Below are positions 27,280 through 35,051 of a DNA stretch of 64,000 nt, piece after piece. The notes beneath the pieces were generated by a model. The model saw only the letters and a program-made list of their open reading frames with translations. It did not search any database and had not been told where the DNA came from. Within the stretch, counting starts at the first letter, position 1. Every line of letters begins with the position of its first letter. A program made the translations under genes and the position numbers. Origin of the DNA: Methylomonas methanica. Lineage in GTDB: Bacteria > Pseudomonadota > Gammaproteobacteria > Methylococcales > Methylomonadaceae. The stretch spans positions 1 through 64,000 of the forward strand of contig LUUF01000084.1 of NCBI GenBank assembly GCA_001644045.1, written 5' to 3'.

Positions 27280-27492
27280 TCAGAATAATCTGATTTCAGC
27301 AGGCGGCAATGGTTGGGGATTCAGGCTTACCGTGGATAGCTTGCTGACCGCACTGGTGAACAGATCAGGCAAAGGACCGGGCTTTGGTCCGAGCCAAGAA
27401 CCGGGATAAGGCGTTCCGCACCAACCGCCGGATACATTTTGCAGTTCTTCAGCATGCAGAACTCTGAAACTTTGATCTAATTGAGCGTTCAT
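27280..27492 (-). CDS. Orphan peptide precursor with double-glycine leader
   Basis: A 70-residue peptide. Residues 1-23 form a classic bacteriocin/RiPP-type leader with F9, L12, EEL at 15-17, V20 and a GG at 22-23 (LHAEELQNVSGG). The 47-residue core begins WCG, is rich in proline and glycine (PYPGSWLGPKPGPLP), has a single cysteine, and ends with LNPQPLPPAEIRLF. The start is set by AAGGAG eight bases upstream; the longer open frame to 27750 is ignored. A terminator follows the stop. No modifying enzyme or C39-peptidase exporter is in the window. Confidence 0.75.
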   Translation of the reverse strand: MNAQLDQSFRVLHAEELQNVSGGWCGTPYPGSWLGPKPGPLPDLFTSAVSKLSTVSLNPQPLPPAEIRLF

Positions 27493-27912
27493 TTGACTGG
27501 CTCCTTGTAAATATCGAAAAATTCCCACCCATAAACAGGTGGCTCCAAACCGCGAGTCGAACCGATCAGTCTTGAAACCAATCTTTAAAGCAGAACGATT
27601 CAACTTGCCATTGCTCGAGACCAGAAAGGTCCATTTTCTGTTCAGAGCCAGAAAGCAACGCATATTTCTCTCTGACCGGCGACGAACGACTAGCGATCTT
27701 GTAGCAAATCCCTGCGATCCGCCGGCATAATCACTGTACGGCTGCCGCACCGTTAAATCTGTGGAAAAATACCTACTGCCGCAGGCAATAGTCCCTAGCG
27801 CCTCAATTTCCCTGCTCTAACCACAATTTCGAAAGCTTTCGGTTCACCGAATAACATTGATACGATTACCCTGAAGCTGTGCGAGCGCCTAAAAACAAAC
27901 AGGAGAAAAATT
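27493..27912. other. Gap between two divergent small genes
   Basis: The 420 bases between the double-glycine peptide and the 90-residue secreted protein must hold both promoters. I see no clear -35/-10 pair, no sigma-54 element and no convincing coding frame. The frame open on the minus strand to 27750 lacks a ribosome site and protein-like composition. Confidence 0.45.
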
Positions 27913-28185
27913 ATGCAGAAGTTTATGTTCGGCCTACTGATAACGATTGCATCAGCCACCGCCAATGCCCTGCCGCCGCCGGAGGCGAGATCGTTACCGC
28001 TTGAAGAGATAAGCCTGGAGCACATCAATATTCAAGGTCAGATACAAACCTGGCGCTTACACAAGGTTTGTATCGATGGGCAAGCCTATTTGCTCATCAC
28101 CGGCACCACTGGCCCGGGCGGCATTTCCGCGGCGTATAAGGACGGCAAGCCGGAGCAATGTCAGATACGGCCCGCTGAAAAATGA
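27913..28185 (+). CDS. Small exported protein of unknown function
   Basis: A 90-residue protein with a signal peptide (MQKFMFGLLITIASATANA) and a mature part of about 70 residues with two cysteines that could pair. The start follows CAGGAG seven bases upstream, which supports a real gene. No family is recognised. It is divergent from the double-glycine peptide and lies next to a truncated integrase, so it may be a cargo remnant of a mobile element; that is speculation. Confidence 0.7.
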   Translation: MQKFMFGLLITIASATANALPPPEARSLPLEEISLEHINIQGQIQTWRLHKVCIDGQAYLLITGTTGPGGISAAYKDGKPEQCQIRPAEK

Positions 28186-28238
28186 CATGCCAATCCAAAC
28201 CACATCAATGTGTCCGGTTTAGCGTTGACACATCAATA

Positions 28239-28682
28239 CTACTGGTTTTCTTGGTGTAGGTGGGGGTTGGTTGAGCTGGTTAGGTGAGAAATCGAGTGTA
28301 ACCATTGGCGGGTTACGTCGGCGAAGCTGTCTATTATCGGAAGCCCGGCATTTACCCGGTCTTCGTTGATTTCGGCTAGCTGTCGAGCTGCTTTGATTTC
28401 TTTTCGTCCCAAGCTGGGGTCTAAACCATCCGCAATTTGCTGCCTGGCTTCTTCGGCCTTGCGTCTGGCGCTTTCTAGGGTCGTATCCGGATAGACGCCG
28501 AATGAAAGTTTTTTACGCTTCCCCTCGAAGGTAAAAATGAACCTCCATATCTTGGTACCGTTTTTACCGACTACGAGATTGAGGCCGCCGCCATCGTTTA
28601 TGAAGTAGTCTTTATCTTTCGGCTTTGCAGCCCTGTAGACCGTGTCTTTATTGATGTTTAGGGGCATAGTGTGTCCCTGCAT
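28239..28682 (-). pseudogene. Truncated tyrosine-type integrase (P4-like), N-terminal part only
   Basis: The 147-residue product has the arm-type DNA-binding domain of P4-family integrases (DYFINDGGGLNLVVGKNGTKIWRF, FEGKRKKLSFGVYPDTTLESARRKAEEARQQIADGLDPS). It ends in an unrelated tail after the SFADVTRQWL element. The core-binding and catalytic domains, with the R...HxxR...Y residues, are missing; intact enzymes are near 400 residues. It lies 110 bp past the tRNA-Leu gene, the usual integration target, so it is the remnant of an excised or decayed element. Confidence 0.85.
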
Positions 28683-28705
28683 TTCATTGCACTTCCCTGC
28701 ACAAT

Positions 28706-28741
28706 AAAAAACCCGCTAAGCCAGATAACTTGCGGGTTTTT
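28706..28741. terminator. Bidirectional terminator after tRNA-Leu
   Basis: AAAAACCCGC (28706-28715) pairs with GCGGGTTTTT (28732-28741) in a 10-bp stem. U-runs occur in both directions, so it ends the secG-tRNA-Leu transcript and shields it from the integrase remnant. Confidence 0.85.
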
Positions 28742-28780
28742 GCACTTCTTTGCACTTCTTTGCACTTCTTTGCACTTCCG
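28741..28780. repeat. Tandem 10-bp repeat TGCACTTCTT
   Basis: Three exact copies (28741-28750, 28751-28760, 28761-28770) and one imperfect copy (TGCACTTCCG, 28771-28780) lie between the terminator and the 3' end of tRNA-Leu. Related TGCACTTCC sequence recurs at 28689-28697 beside the integrase start. This could be a replication-slippage tract or part of an old attachment region. Confidence 0.75.
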
Positions 28781-28792
28781 TGCATCTTCAAA

Positions 28793-28877
28793 TGGTACCG
28801 ACGGGCGGACTTGAACCGCCACGACTTGCGTCACCACCCCCTCAAGATGGCGTGTCTACCAATTTCACCACGTCGGC
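28793..28877 (-). tRNA. leuU: tRNA-Leu (GAG)
   Basis: The 85-base gene folds as a class II leucine tRNA. It has a GCCGACG/CGTCGGT acceptor stem, a D arm (GTGGTGAAATTGGTAGACAC), an anticodon stem CCATC/GGTGG around TTGAGGG with anticodon GAG, a long variable arm, a GGTTCAAGTCC T arm, and encoded CCA. It follows secG on the same strand, as leuU follows secG in E. coli. A terminator follows at 28706-28741. Confidence 0.95.
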
Positions 28878-28893
28878 TTAATTTGCTGCTGGA

Positions 28894-29295
28894 TTACTTG
28901 GCAGCCGGTTTTTCGACTTCTTTGATAGCCGGCGCTTCAGGTAGTTTAGCGTCCTGAATCGGCAAACTGCCGTCTGCCGGCATACCTTGCGTTAACGGTA
29001 CATCAGATTTCACAGGTTCAGCAACAGGCGTCGAATCTAATATGACGTCCGTTTTTTTGCCTTGATAGCCGCTCAATACTGCCAAGCCTAAGCTGGTGAT
29101 AAAAAACAAGGTCGCAAAAATAGCAGTGGTTCTGGATAAAAATGACGCAGAGCCTTGAGCGCCGAATACCGAACCGGATGCGCCACCGCCGAAAGTCGCG
29201 CCGGCATCGGCGCCTTTTCCTTGTTGCATCAGGACCAAGCCAACGATGCCTATACCCAGGAAGATATGAATAATTATTATAATTTGGTACAACAT
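28894..29295 (-). CDS. secG: Preprotein translocase subunit SecG
   Basis: A 133-residue SecG, the two-helix auxiliary subunit of SecYEG. TM1 (IIIIIHIFLGIGIVGLVLMQ), the GKGADAGATFGGGASGSVFGAQG cytoplasmic loop and TM2 (TTAIFATLFFITSLGLAVLSG) are typical. The C-terminal 55 residues form a charged, proline-rich tail ending EKPAAK, longer than the 110-residue E. coli protein. It is co-directional with tpiA 21 bp upstream and tRNA-Leu downstream. Confidence 0.95.
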   Translation of the reverse strand: MLYQIIIIIHIFLGIGIVGLVLMQQGKGADAGATFGGGASGSVFGAQGSASFLSRTTAIFATLFFITSLGLAVLSGYQGKKTDVILDSTPVAEPVKSDVPLTQGMPADGSLPIQDAKLPEAPAIKEVEKPAAK

Positions 29296-29316
29296 AAAGA
29301 CCTTAATCGGATGAAA

Positions 29317-30063
29317 CTAAACCGAATGGCAAATTTGCAGGAAGCCTTTTGCATCCAGCGATGCGCCACCCACCAAACCGCCATCAATGTCCGGCATCGC
29401 AAACAAGCCTTTTGCATTATCTGGCTTGACGCTACCGCCGTATAAAATTTGTACTTTTTCCGCGATTACCGGATTTCTATCGGCAATCCGTTGGCGAATG
29501 TACTTGTGCACTTCTTGCGCTTGTTCATCGGTCGCCACTTTACCGGTACCGATAGCCCAAACAGGTTCGTAGGCAATCACAGCGGTTTCGAACGCTTCTA
29601 TGCCTGCGGCGGCAATCACTGCGTCCAATTGCTCGTCAACGACTTGGAAAGTTCTGTCTTGTTCGCGCTCTTCCAGCGTTTCGCCGACACACAGCACAGG
29701 CACTACACCTTTGCTCAAGGCTTGGCAAAAACGTTTGGCAACCGACTCGTTGGTATCGCCGTAATAGCTGCGACGCTCGGAATGGCCGACCAACGCATAT
29801 TTGCAGCCGACTTCGCTCAGCATTGCCGCCGACACTTCACCGGTATAAGCACCGGAAGCTTGGTCAGCAACGTTTTGCGCGCCAAGCGCGATGGGGGATG
29901 CAGCCAACACGCCACGAATATCTGACAAATAGACGAATGGAACGCAAACCGCGACTTCCTGCTGAACGTCACCAAGACCGTCAGCCAAAGCCTGAGCAAG
30001 TTTTTGCCCATCTTCCCGAGAGCCGTTCATTTTCCAGTTACCCATAATCAAAGACCGACGCAT
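29317..30063 (-). CDS. tpiA: Triosephosphate isomerase
   Basis: A 248-residue TIM-barrel enzyme interconverting DHAP and G3P. Catalytic motifs are K12 (GNWKMNGS), H in VGHSERRS, and E in AYEPVWAIGTGK; the phosphate loop YGGSVKPDN is present. The start has GGAGG. It lies between glmM and secG, an order shared with several gammaproteobacteria. Confidence 0.97.
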   Translation of the reverse strand: MRRSLIMGNWKMNGSREDGQKLAQALADGLGDVQQEVAVCVPFVYLSDIRGVLAASPIALGAQNVADQASGAYTGEVSAAMLSEVGCKYALVGHSERRSYYGDTNESVAKRFCQALSKGVVPVLCVGETLEEREQDRTFQVVDEQLDAVIAAAGIEAFETAVIAYEPVWAIGTGKVATDEQAQEVHKYIRQRIADRNPVIAEKVQILYGGSVKPDNAKGLFAMPDIDGGLVGGASLDAKGFLQICHSV

Positions 30064-30117
30064 TACATCCTCCGAGCTAAATAAGACCGCATATAATATC
30101 GATTTAAACCTTTCAGT

Positions 30118-31458
30118 TCAAGCCGGAATCGCTTTCTTGACATCGGCAGCCAGTTGGTTTGCAAACCTCACCACCTCGTCTTCGTCAACGCCCTCCACCA
30201 TCACTCTGATTAAAGGCTCGGTGCCGGAGGATCTCAGCAACACCCGGCCCCGGTCTCCTAGTTTTTTCTCTACTCCTTCCACGGCTTTTTTGATGCTATC
30301 GATCTCTTCGACTTTGACTTTTTTATCGGTTCTGACGTTAATCAGCACTTGCGGGTATTTGCTCATGCCGGATTTAAGCTCGTTCAGGCTTTTGCCGGTA
30401 CGTTGCATTTCCGCCAACACTTGCAAGGCGGAAACGATACCGTCGCCCGTGGTGGTTTTATCCAGACAGATAATATGTCCAGAGCCTTCGCCACCGAGCA
30501 TGCCTTTATGTTCGGACAACATTTCCATTACGTAACGGTCGCCCACTTTGGCGCGTAACAGTGGCACACCGACGGCCTTCAACGCATGCTCCATGCCCAG
30601 ATTCGACATCAGGGTGCCGATCACGGGCCCGAACAGTTTGCCTTCATCCAAGCGGGATTTCGCGATGATGTAAATCAACTCGTCACCATCGACGATTTCG
30701 CCTTTGTGATCGACCATAATAATCCGGTCGCCGTCGCCGTCCAGCGCTATGCCCAGATCGGCGCGAAACTCCAGCACTTTAGCGGCCAGATTTTCCGGTT
30801 TGGTCGCCCCGCATTCGTCGTTGATATTCAAACCATCGGGTTCAGCACCAATCGTAACCACCTCGGCACCGACTTCGCTGAATACATGTGGCGCAATATG
30901 GTAAGTCGCGCCGTTGGCGCAATCGATGACGATCCGCATACCTCTGAAGTCCAGTTGCGGCGGTACGGTTGCCTTGCAAAATTCGATGTAGCGGCCTGCG
31001 GCATCGCTTACCCGTTTGGCTTTACCCAGTTTTGCCGATTCGACAGTGGTCATCGGCGTATCCAGATACTGTTCGATCTGATGTTCTACGTCATCCGGCA
31101 ATTTGGCGCCGTCCACTGAAAAAAACTTGATGCCGTTGTCATAGTACGGATTGTGGGAAGCACTGATCACGATACCGGCTTTAGCTCTTAAGGTTCGAGT
31201 CAAATAAGCGATGCCAGGAGTGGGCATAGGCCCCAATAGCCGCGTATCCACACCAGCCGCCGATAGCCCCGCCTCAAGCGCCGATTCGAACATATAGCCG
31301 GAAATACGGGTGTCTTTGCCCACCAACACAAAGCCACTACCTTCTTTTGCAAAGACTCTGCCCGTGGCCCAGCCCAGCTTTAGCATGAAGTCAGCAGTGA
31401 TAGGATATTCTCCGACCTTGCCGCGAATACCGTCAGTGCCAAAATATTTTTTTGCCAT
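30118..31458 (-). CDS. glmM: Phosphoglucosamine mutase
   Basis: A 446-residue enzyme converting glucosamine-6-P to glucosamine-1-P for UDP-GlcNAc synthesis. The phospho-serine loop [16 protein letters not shown], the metal loop DGDGDR and the C-terminal phosphate-binding [14 protein letters not shown] are complete, and the N-terminus [10 protein letters not shown] is canonical. A TTG lies at 31464, but the ATG at 31458 gives the conserved start. In E. coli folP separates ftsH and glmM; here folP is absent and a terminator occupies the gap. Confidence 0.96.
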   Translation of the reverse strand: MAKKYFGTDGIRGKVGEYPITADFMLKLGWATGRVFAKEGSGFVLVGKDTRISGYMFESALEAGLSAAGVDTRLLGPMPTPGIAYLTRTLRAKAGIVISASHNPYYDNGIKFFSVDGAKLPDDVEHQIEQYLDTPMTTVESAKLGKAKRVSDAAGRYIEFCKATVPPQLDFRGMRIVIDCANGATYHIAPHVFSEVGAEVVTIGAEPDGLNINDECGATKPENLAAKVLEFRADLGIALDGDGDRIIMVDHKGEIVDGDELIYIIAKSRLDEGKLFGPVIGTLMSNLGMEHALKAVGVPLLRAKVGDRYVMEMLSEHKGMLGGEGSGHIICLDKTTTGDGIVSALQVLAEMQRTGKSLNELKSGMSKYPQVLINVRTDKKVKVEEIDSIKKAVEGVEKKLGDRGRVLLRSSGTEPLIRVMVEGVDEDEVVRFANQLAADVKKAIPA

Positions 31459-31483
31459 ACTCAAAACTCTCTTAACTAAATCC

Positions 31484-31511
31484 CAAAAAAAAGAGAGGCC
31501 GGAGCCTCTCT
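31484..31511 (-). terminator. Rho-independent terminator after ftsH
   Basis: AGAGAGGC (31492-31499) and GCCTCTCT (31504-31511) form an 8-bp stem with a CGGA loop. On the minus strand an eight-base U-run follows (plus A-run 31485-31492). It separates ftsH from glmM, so glmM needs read-through or its own promoter. Confidence 0.88.
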
Positions 31512-31530
31512 CGCTTTTGCCGCTACAGCA

Positions 31531-33447
31531 TCAGCCTTGTTCGGCCGCGCCTCCGATCGATGGGTCGGTATCTTTCTGATCCCAATGATCGCTTTTTATG
31601 CCGCCGCTGGAAGACGGGGTGTCGTCCCAACCTTTTGGCTCTCTGACCGGCTTTCTTTCCATCAAATCATCGATCTGATATTTATCGATGGTTTCGTACT
31701 TCATCAAGGCATCTGCCATTGCATGTAGAATGTCTTCGTTTTCTTTTAGAATCGTTTCCGCTCTTTCATAATTTCTATCAATGATAGACCTGATTTCTTC
31801 GTCGATGGTGTGCGAAGTCTCTTCCGCAACCGATTTATGTTGAGTAACGGAACGGCCCAAGAAAATCTCGCCTTCTTCTTCGCTGTATGCCAATGGTCCA
31901 AGACGTTGCGACAAGCCCCATTTGGTGACCATGTTTCTGGCCAACTCGGTAGCACGCTCGATGTCATTGGAAGCACCGGTAGACACCTGTTCCCAGCCGA
32001 AAATCAATTCCTCTGCAATCCGGCCGCCGTACAAACTGGAAATCATGCTATCCAGCTTACGTTTGCTGGCGCTGTATTGATCGCGTTCAGGCAAGAACAT
32101 CGTCACACCCAGCGCACGGCCGCGCGGCATGATGCTGACTTTATAGACAGGATCGTGCTCGGGCACCAAGCGACCGACTATGGCATGACCAGCTTCGTGA
32201 TAGGCAGTCATTTTCTTTTCTTTTTCATCCATCACCATGGAGCGTCTTTCCGCGCCCATGATCAGTTTGTCCTTGGCTTTTTCCAAATCGACCATGCTGA
32301 CCAAACGCTTGTTATAGCGCGCTGCGAACAAAGCCGCTTCATTAACCAAGTTGGCTAAATCGGCACCGGAGAATCCTGGCGTACCTTGCGCGATATATTT
32401 AATTTTGACATCGTCCGCTGCGGGCACTTTTTTCAGATGCACGTTAAGAATCTGCTCACGGCCTCTGACATCAGGCAATCCAACTACAACTTGACGGTCG
32501 AAACGACCTGGACGCAACAAAGCCTTATCCAGCACGTCGGAACGGTTAGTCGCAGCGATGACGATAATGCCCTCGTGGCCTTCGAAGCCGTCCATCTCAA
32601 CCAGTAATTGGTTCAAGGTTTGTTCGCGCTCGTCGTTACCGCCGCCTAAACCGGCGCCACGTGAACGACCCACCGCATCGATCTCGTCGATGAAGATTAT
32701 GCAAGGTGCGTGTTTTTTGGCTTGTTCGAACATGTCGCGCACTCGTGAGGCACCGACACCGACGAACATCTCCACGAAGTCCGAACCGGAAATAGTGAAG
32801 AACGGCACTTTCGCTTCGCCGGCAATAGCTCTGGCCAACAATGTTTTACCAGTACCCGGAGGACCGACCATCAAGGCGCCGCGCGGCACTTTGCCACCCA
32901 GCTTTTGGTATTTCGCCGGATCTTTAAGAAAGTCGACCATTTCTTCGACTTCTTCCTTGGCCTCATCGCAACCCGCCACGTCGGCGAAAGTCACCTTGTT
33001 TTGATCCTGATCCAACATCCGCGCCTTGCTTTTACCAAAGCCCATCGCGCCGCCACGACCACCCACGCCGCCGCCCTGCATCTGCCGCATGAAGAATACC
33101 CAAACGGCGATCAGCAAAAGAATCGGTCCGAAAGACACGAATATTTGCATCAACATCGAAGGCTCTTCCGGAGGCTGAACGGATATTTCCACGCCGTTAG
33201 CCAACAGATCGTCGATCAAATGCGGATCGTTAGGCATATAAGTCTTAAACTTATCGCCTGAGACCATTTTGCCTTTCACAGTATTATCGGAGATCGCAAC
33301 CTGCTGAACTTGTCCAGCTTTCACCGCGTCGATCAATTGCGAATACGAAAAAGTCGCGTCGCTACGAACTGCCCGCGACCCGAAACTGTTGAATACAGCC
33401 ATCAACACTACGGCGATGACCACCCACAAAATTAAATTTTTAATCAT
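31531..33447 (-). CDS. ftsH: ATP-dependent zinc metalloprotease FtsH
   Basis: A 638-residue membrane AAA+ protease that degrades misfolded membrane proteins and regulators such as sigma-32 and LpxC. TM1 ([19 protein letters not shown]) and TM2 ([21 protein letters not shown]) flank a periplasmic domain. The AAA+ domain has [22 protein letters not shown] and RPGRFDRQ; the zinc site is HEAGH. A TTG lies at 33486, but the ATG at 33447 gives the conserved N-terminus. It is downstream of rlmE on the same strand. Confidence 0.96.
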   Translation of the reverse strand: MIKNLILWVVIAVVLMAVFNSFGSRAVRSDATFSYSQLIDAVKAGQVQQVAISDNTVKGKMVSGDKFKTYMPNDPHLIDDLLANGVEISVQPPEEPSMLMQIFVSFGPILLLIAVWVFFMRQMQGGGVGGRGGAMGFGKSKARMLDQDQNKVTFADVAGCDEAKEEVEEMVDFLKDPAKYQKLGGKVPRGALMVGPPGTGKTLLARAIAGEAKVPFFTISGSDFVEMFVGVGASRVRDMFEQAKKHAPCIIFIDEIDAVGRSRGAGLGGGNDEREQTLNQLLVEMDGFEGHEGIIVIAATNRSDVLDKALLRPGRFDRQVVVGLPDVRGREQILNVHLKKVPAADDVKIKYIAQGTPGFSGADLANLVNEAALFAARYNKRLVSMVDLEKAKDKLIMGAERRSMVMDEKEKKMTAYHEAGHAIVGRLVPEHDPVYKVSIMPRGRALGVTMFLPERDQYSASKRKLDSMISSLYGGRIAEELIFGWEQVSTGASNDIERATELARNMVTKWGLSQRLGPLAYSEEEGEIFLGRSVTQHKSVAEETSHTIDEEIRSIIDRNYERAETILKENEDILHAMADALMKYETIDKYQIDDLMERKPVREPKGWDDTPSSSGGIKSDHWDQKDTDPSIGGAAEQG

Positions 33448-33567
33448 ATCGCTCAAGTTACGCGCTCCGGCCTGGATTGGCCTCAAAATTTAAAAACCGA
33501 GTAATTGTATCAGGACTACTCGCATCCCACCGCCATCATAGCCCTATGAACGGCGCCTTTCGCATAT

Positions 33568-34185
33568 TTATTTAAAACCTTTCGCCAAAATATACACTTC
33601 GTTACTTCTGGGCCGCGAAGCTTTCGGCTTTCTAATTACCACACTACTGAACTGTTGACGCACTTGACTATAGTATTCATCAAATCCGGCGCCCTGAAAC
33701 ATCTTGATCAAAAACGTACCACCCTTAGCCAAAATATGTTGCGCTGCATCCAGGGCCAATTCGCCCAGGTAAATAGCCCGCGGCTGATCCATTTCCCGGC
33801 TACCACTCATATTGGGGGCCATATCCGACAATAACAAGTGAACCGGTTCGCCATCAAGCACTTTATATAATTGCTCCAGCACTTCGTCTTCCCGGAAATC
33901 GCCTTGAATAAAATCCACGCCTTCAATAGGATCGATAGCCAGCAAATCCAACGCGATCACCTTATTTTTTTTGCCGACGATTTTACTGACATATTCAGAC
34001 CAACCGCCTGGCGCCGCGCCTAGGTCAACTATATTAATACCAGGTTTTATGATTTTGTCTTTTTCTTGGATTTCTATCAGCTTGAACACCGCCCTGGAGC
34101 GATAACCTAGCGCCTGTGCTTTCTTGACATACTCGTCTTGGAAATGTTCCTGCATCCATTGCTGGCTACTTTTGCTGCGTGCCAT
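33568..34185 (-). CDS. rlmE: 23S rRNA 2'-O-methyltransferase RlmE
   Basis: A 205-residue enzyme (RrmJ/FtsJ) methylating U2552 of 23S rRNA. The SAM motif VDLGAAPGGWSEY, the acidic VDFIQGDFRE and LLLSDMAPNMSG, and GGTFLIKMFQGAGFDEY carry the K-D-K-E catalytic tetrad. The length matches the family. The rlmE-ftsH linkage is conserved; it diverges from yhbY. Confidence 0.96.
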   Translation of the reverse strand: MARSKSSQQWMQEHFQDEYVKKAQALGYRSRAVFKLIEIQEKDKIIKPGINIVDLGAAPGGWSEYVSKIVGKKNKVIALDLLAIDPIEGVDFIQGDFREDEVLEQLYKVLDGEPVHLLLSDMAPNMSGSREMDQPRAIYLGELALDAAQHILAKGGTFLIKMFQGAGFDEYYSQVRQQFSSVVIRKPKASRPRSNEVYILAKGFK

Positions 34186-34235
34186 AATATCTATTCGTGT
34201 AAAATTGCTGGGTTTTTAAAGTTTAAGGAAACAGA

Positions 34236-34502
34236 GTGAATCCTATTCAAAAGAAAAAGCTGAAAGCTCAGGCTCACCCGCTAAATCCCGTGGTGATTAT
34301 CGGCCAGGCCGGCTTGACCGACGCGGTTATCAAGGAAATTAATGTGGCGTTGGACGCTCACGAGCTGATCAAAGTCAAAATTCGCGCGGAAAGAGACGAG
34401 CGCGCCGCTATTAGAGAACAAATCTGTGCACAAACCAAGGCCGAATTAGTGCAATCCATTGGCCAAATAGCAGTTATTTATCGCTTGAATCCCAAAAAAT
34501 AA
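34236..34502 (+). CDS. yhbY: CRS1/YhbY RNA-binding protein
   Basis: An 88-residue protein that binds pre-50S ribosomal subunits. It shows the CRM fold signature: KKKLKAQAHPLNPVVIIGQAGLTDAVIKEI with the GxxG-like loop, then ELIKVKIRAERDERAAI. The start is GTG behind AAGGAA. It sits between divergent rlmE and convergent greA, as in E. coli. Confidence 0.95.
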   Translation: MNPIQKKKLKAQAHPLNPVVIIGQAGLTDAVIKEINVALDAHELIKVKIRAERDERAAIREQICAQTKAELVQSIGQIAVIYRLNPKK

Positions 34503-34506
34503 AGCA

Positions 34507-34531
34507 AATGGGGAGGAAGCGCCTCCCCATT
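34507..34531. terminator. Bidirectional terminator between yhbY and greA
   Basis: AATGGGGAGG (34507-34516) pairs perfectly with CCTCCCCATT (34522-34531) around AAGCG, a 10-bp stem between convergent stop codons. The flanks are AT-rich but U-runs are short. Confidence 0.75.
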
Positions 34532-34541
34532 AATAAACAGT

Positions 34542-35018
34542 CTAGATATATTTAACCGAAAGAATCTCGTATTCGATATTGCCACCCGGCGCTTTTACCG
34601 TCACTACATCTTCCACTTCCTTGCCGATTAATGCCCTGGCAATCGGCGATCCTACGGAAATACGGCCTTCCTTGATATTGGCTTCGTCCTCGCCGACGAT
34701 CTGATACGTCACCGTCTTACCGGAATCGAGATCTTCGATTTCCACTGTCGCTCCGAACACTACCTTGCCGTTAGCTTCGGTTTTGGTAACATCGATAATA
34801 TTGGCATTGGACAACTTGCCTTCAATCTCGGCGATCCGGCCCTCGGCAAAACTTTGCTGTTCCCGCGCCGCATGGTATTCGGCATTTTCTTTTAAATCGC
34901 CGTGCGCGCGCGCTTCAGAGATGGCCTGAATGATGCGCGGTCTGACCACGGTTTTAAGCTCTTCCAGTTCGGCGCGCAATTTGTTGGCCCCGACCACTGT
35001 CAGTGGAAATTTTTGCAT
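34542..35018 (-). CDS. greA: Transcription elongation factor GreA
   Basis: A 158-residue factor that triggers RNA cleavage by backtracked polymerase. The N-terminal coiled coil ([42 protein letters not shown]) carries the tip D and E residues, and the C-terminal FKBP-like domain contains [19 protein letters not shown]. The start has GAGGGGAG. It is 33 bp downstream of carB, a common linkage. Confidence 0.97.
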   Translation of the reverse strand: MQKFPLTVVGANKLRAELEELKTVVRPRIIQAISEARAHGDLKENAEYHAAREQQSFAEGRIAEIEGKLSNANIIDVTKTEANGKVVFGATVEIEDLDSGKTVTYQIVGEDEANIKEGRISVGSPIARALIGKEVEDVVTVKAPGGNIEYEILSVKYI

Positions 35019-35051
35019 TTACTGCTCCCCTCTTGAATTCAAATTCATCCG

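Noticed and set aside
27493-27750. Longer version of the double-glycine peptide
   Set aside because: The extra 86 residues destroy the leader logic; AAGGAG precedes the internal ATG.
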